Shown here piece after piece: positions 5,424-6,157 of a DNA stretch of 6,157 nucleotides (position 1 is its first letter; the number at the start of each line of letters is the position of its first letter). A program made the position numbers and the translations under genes. Under the pieces are notes generated by a model. That model was not told the DNA's origin, did no database searches, and saw nothing but the letters and a program-made list of their open reading frames with translations. This stretch comes from Gammaproteobacteria bacterium. GTDB taxonomy: Bacteria > Pseudomonadota > Gammaproteobacteria > UBA6429 > Thiohalophilaceae. The stretch spans positions 1 to 6,157 of the forward strand of contig JAHEIJ010000144.1 in the NCBI GenBank assembly GCA_024639445.1. The letters run 5' to 3'.

Positions 5424-6063
5424 ATTCTGTTCCTGTCATTGCCTGAGCAGTGATATTTTCGTCCCAGGTATTGACGATACGACAGAATAAATCCGCCGTT
5501 CGTTCCGCATCGTAGATTGCAGTATGGGCCTGCTTTTCATTCCATTTAATACCGGCAGCCTGGACGGCTCGGGCCAGTACGGTTTGACCGTAGGCCAACC
5601 CCGCCAGGGTGGCAGTATCAAAGCTGCTGAACTGGTGGAATGGCATTTTTTTAATGCCAGCACGTTTTACCGCAGCCTTGATAAATCCAAGATCAAAGAA
5701 AGAGTTGTGGCCGACCAGAATTGCGCGGGAACAACGCATTTCCTTCAATAACAAATCAATAGGTGAGAATATATACTCTAATGCCTCCCTCTCCTGTTTT
5801 GCCATGCGAAACGGGTGGTAAGGGTCAATCCCGGTGAATTCCAGTGATTTGGGATCGAGGACCGAATCGGGGAAGGGTTCAACATGGCAGGCGATGGTTT
5901 CGCCACGTTCCAGGTCGCCAGTGACTCCTGTCTGAATCGGAACCGCCGCGATTTCGAGCAAGGCATTAATATCAGGATTGAAGCCAGCCGTTTCCACGTC
6001 TACCACAACAGGTAGAAATCCGCGAAACCGGCGTGATATAGAAGGTTTGGTGTGTGTTGTCAT
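5422..6063 (-). CDS. rnt: Ribonuclease T (DEDDh 3'-5' exoribonuclease)
   Basis: A complete 213-residue RNase T, the homodimeric exonuclease that trims the 3' end of tRNA (including CCA turnover) and matures 5S and 23S rRNA and other stable RNAs. All catalytic residues of the DEDDh family are present: Asp22 and Glu24 in VVVDVETAGF, Asp124 in GHNSFFD, and His180 and Asp185 in HTAIYDAERTADLF. They lie one position earlier than in the E. coli enzyme (Asp23, Glu25, Asp125, His181, Asp186). Phenylalanines expected to stack on the substrate 3' end are present (Phe28, Phe76, Phe123, Phe148). The ATG at 6063-6061 is the only plausible start: upstream in frame there is no ATG, GTG or TTG before a stop. 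It lacks a clear ribosome binding site. The gene converges on grxD and ends inside the shared terminator. Identification is secure. Confidence 0.96.
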   Translation of the reverse strand: MTTHTKPSISRRFRGFLPVVVDVETAGFNPDINALLEIAAVPIQTGVTGDLERGETIACHVEPFPDSVLDPKSLEFTGIDPYHPFRMAKQEREALEYIFSPIDLLLKEMRCSRAILVGHNSFFDLGFIKAAVKRAGIKKMPFHQFSSFDTATLAGLAYGQTVLARAVQAAGIKWNEKQAHTAIYDAERTADLFCRIVNTWDENITAQAMTGTE

Positions 6064-6154
6064 GATGGCGCAAGCATACCGAATGTCTTGCCAAATTGCG
6101 ATGTAGGTGGCGCTTCAGGTATTGTGACAAAGTTATGAAGTCGAGGTGGAATTC

Positions 6155-6157
6155 ATG
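6155..6157 (+). CDS. Probable start codon of a divergent gene (partial, product unknown)
   Basis: The window ends on an ATG preceded, 5 bases upstream, by the strong ribosome binding site GAGGTGG (6143-6149). This is the pattern of a real start codon for a plus-strand gene, divergent from rnt across a 91-bp spacer. Only the first codon is visible, so nothing can be said about the product. Confidence 0.45.

Noticed and set aside
6135..6157. ATG at 6135 as the start of the rightmost gene
   Set aside because: It lacks a ribosome binding site, whereas the ATG at 6155 has GAGGTGG at ideal spacing. It cannot be fully excluded without the downstream sequence.

Overview
The window looks like a piece of a gammaproteobacterial chromosome. 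The evidence is its gene types: an argD-type aminotransferase, a Grx4-type monothiol glutaredoxin, a closely E. coli-like RNase T, and an N-acetylglutaminylglutamine (NAGGN) type amidotransferase. The genus cannot be named from the sequence alone.

Layout, left to right. Positions 1-369 (minus) hold the N-terminal 123 codons of acetylornithine aminotransferase (argD), which runs off the left edge. Its short upstream region contains a good sigma70-like promoter followed at once by an intrinsic-terminator-like hairpin just before the start codon, so argD may be attenuated. Positions 523-1113 (minus) encode a small membrane protein of the PuuD/DUF989 (urate oxidase N-terminal) family without the usual cytochrome c tail, followed by its own terminator at 471-494. 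After an AT-rich divergent spacer, 1346-2887 (plus) encodes a complete hydantoinase B/5-oxoprolinase beta-type subunit (HyuB) with no HyuA partner in view.

The 221-bp gap between hyuB and the next gene is unusual. It has a ten-unit, 7-bp tandem array (about 2879-2948) that begins inside the last codons of hyuB, a second array of the same unit in inverted orientation (3072-3099) ending 9 bp before the next start codon, and two overlapping inverted repeats between them. Positions 3109-4896 (plus) encode a complete 595-residue glutamine-dependent amidotransferase of the asparagine-synthetase fold, best matched to the enzyme that makes the osmoprotectant dipeptide N-acetylglutaminylglutamine amide. 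Its usual partner genes are not next to it.

Positions 5039-5371 (plus) encode monothiol glutaredoxin (Grx4/GrxD), preceded by three consecutive inverted repeats. A bidirectional terminator at 5395-5423 separates it from the convergent RNase T gene (rnt, 5422-6063 minus), whose stop codon lies in the terminator tail. The window ends on an ATG with a good ribosome binding site, probably the first codon of a divergent gene.

argD, grxD and rnt are housekeeping genes. The hyuB and asnO-like genes with their heptamer arrays look like accessory material lying between them. Apart from the possible purine/hydantoin link between the PuuD-like protein and HyuB, I see no evidence that the genes form one pathway. 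I found no clearly new multi-gene system. The most unusual items are the heptamer arrays and the argD leader.
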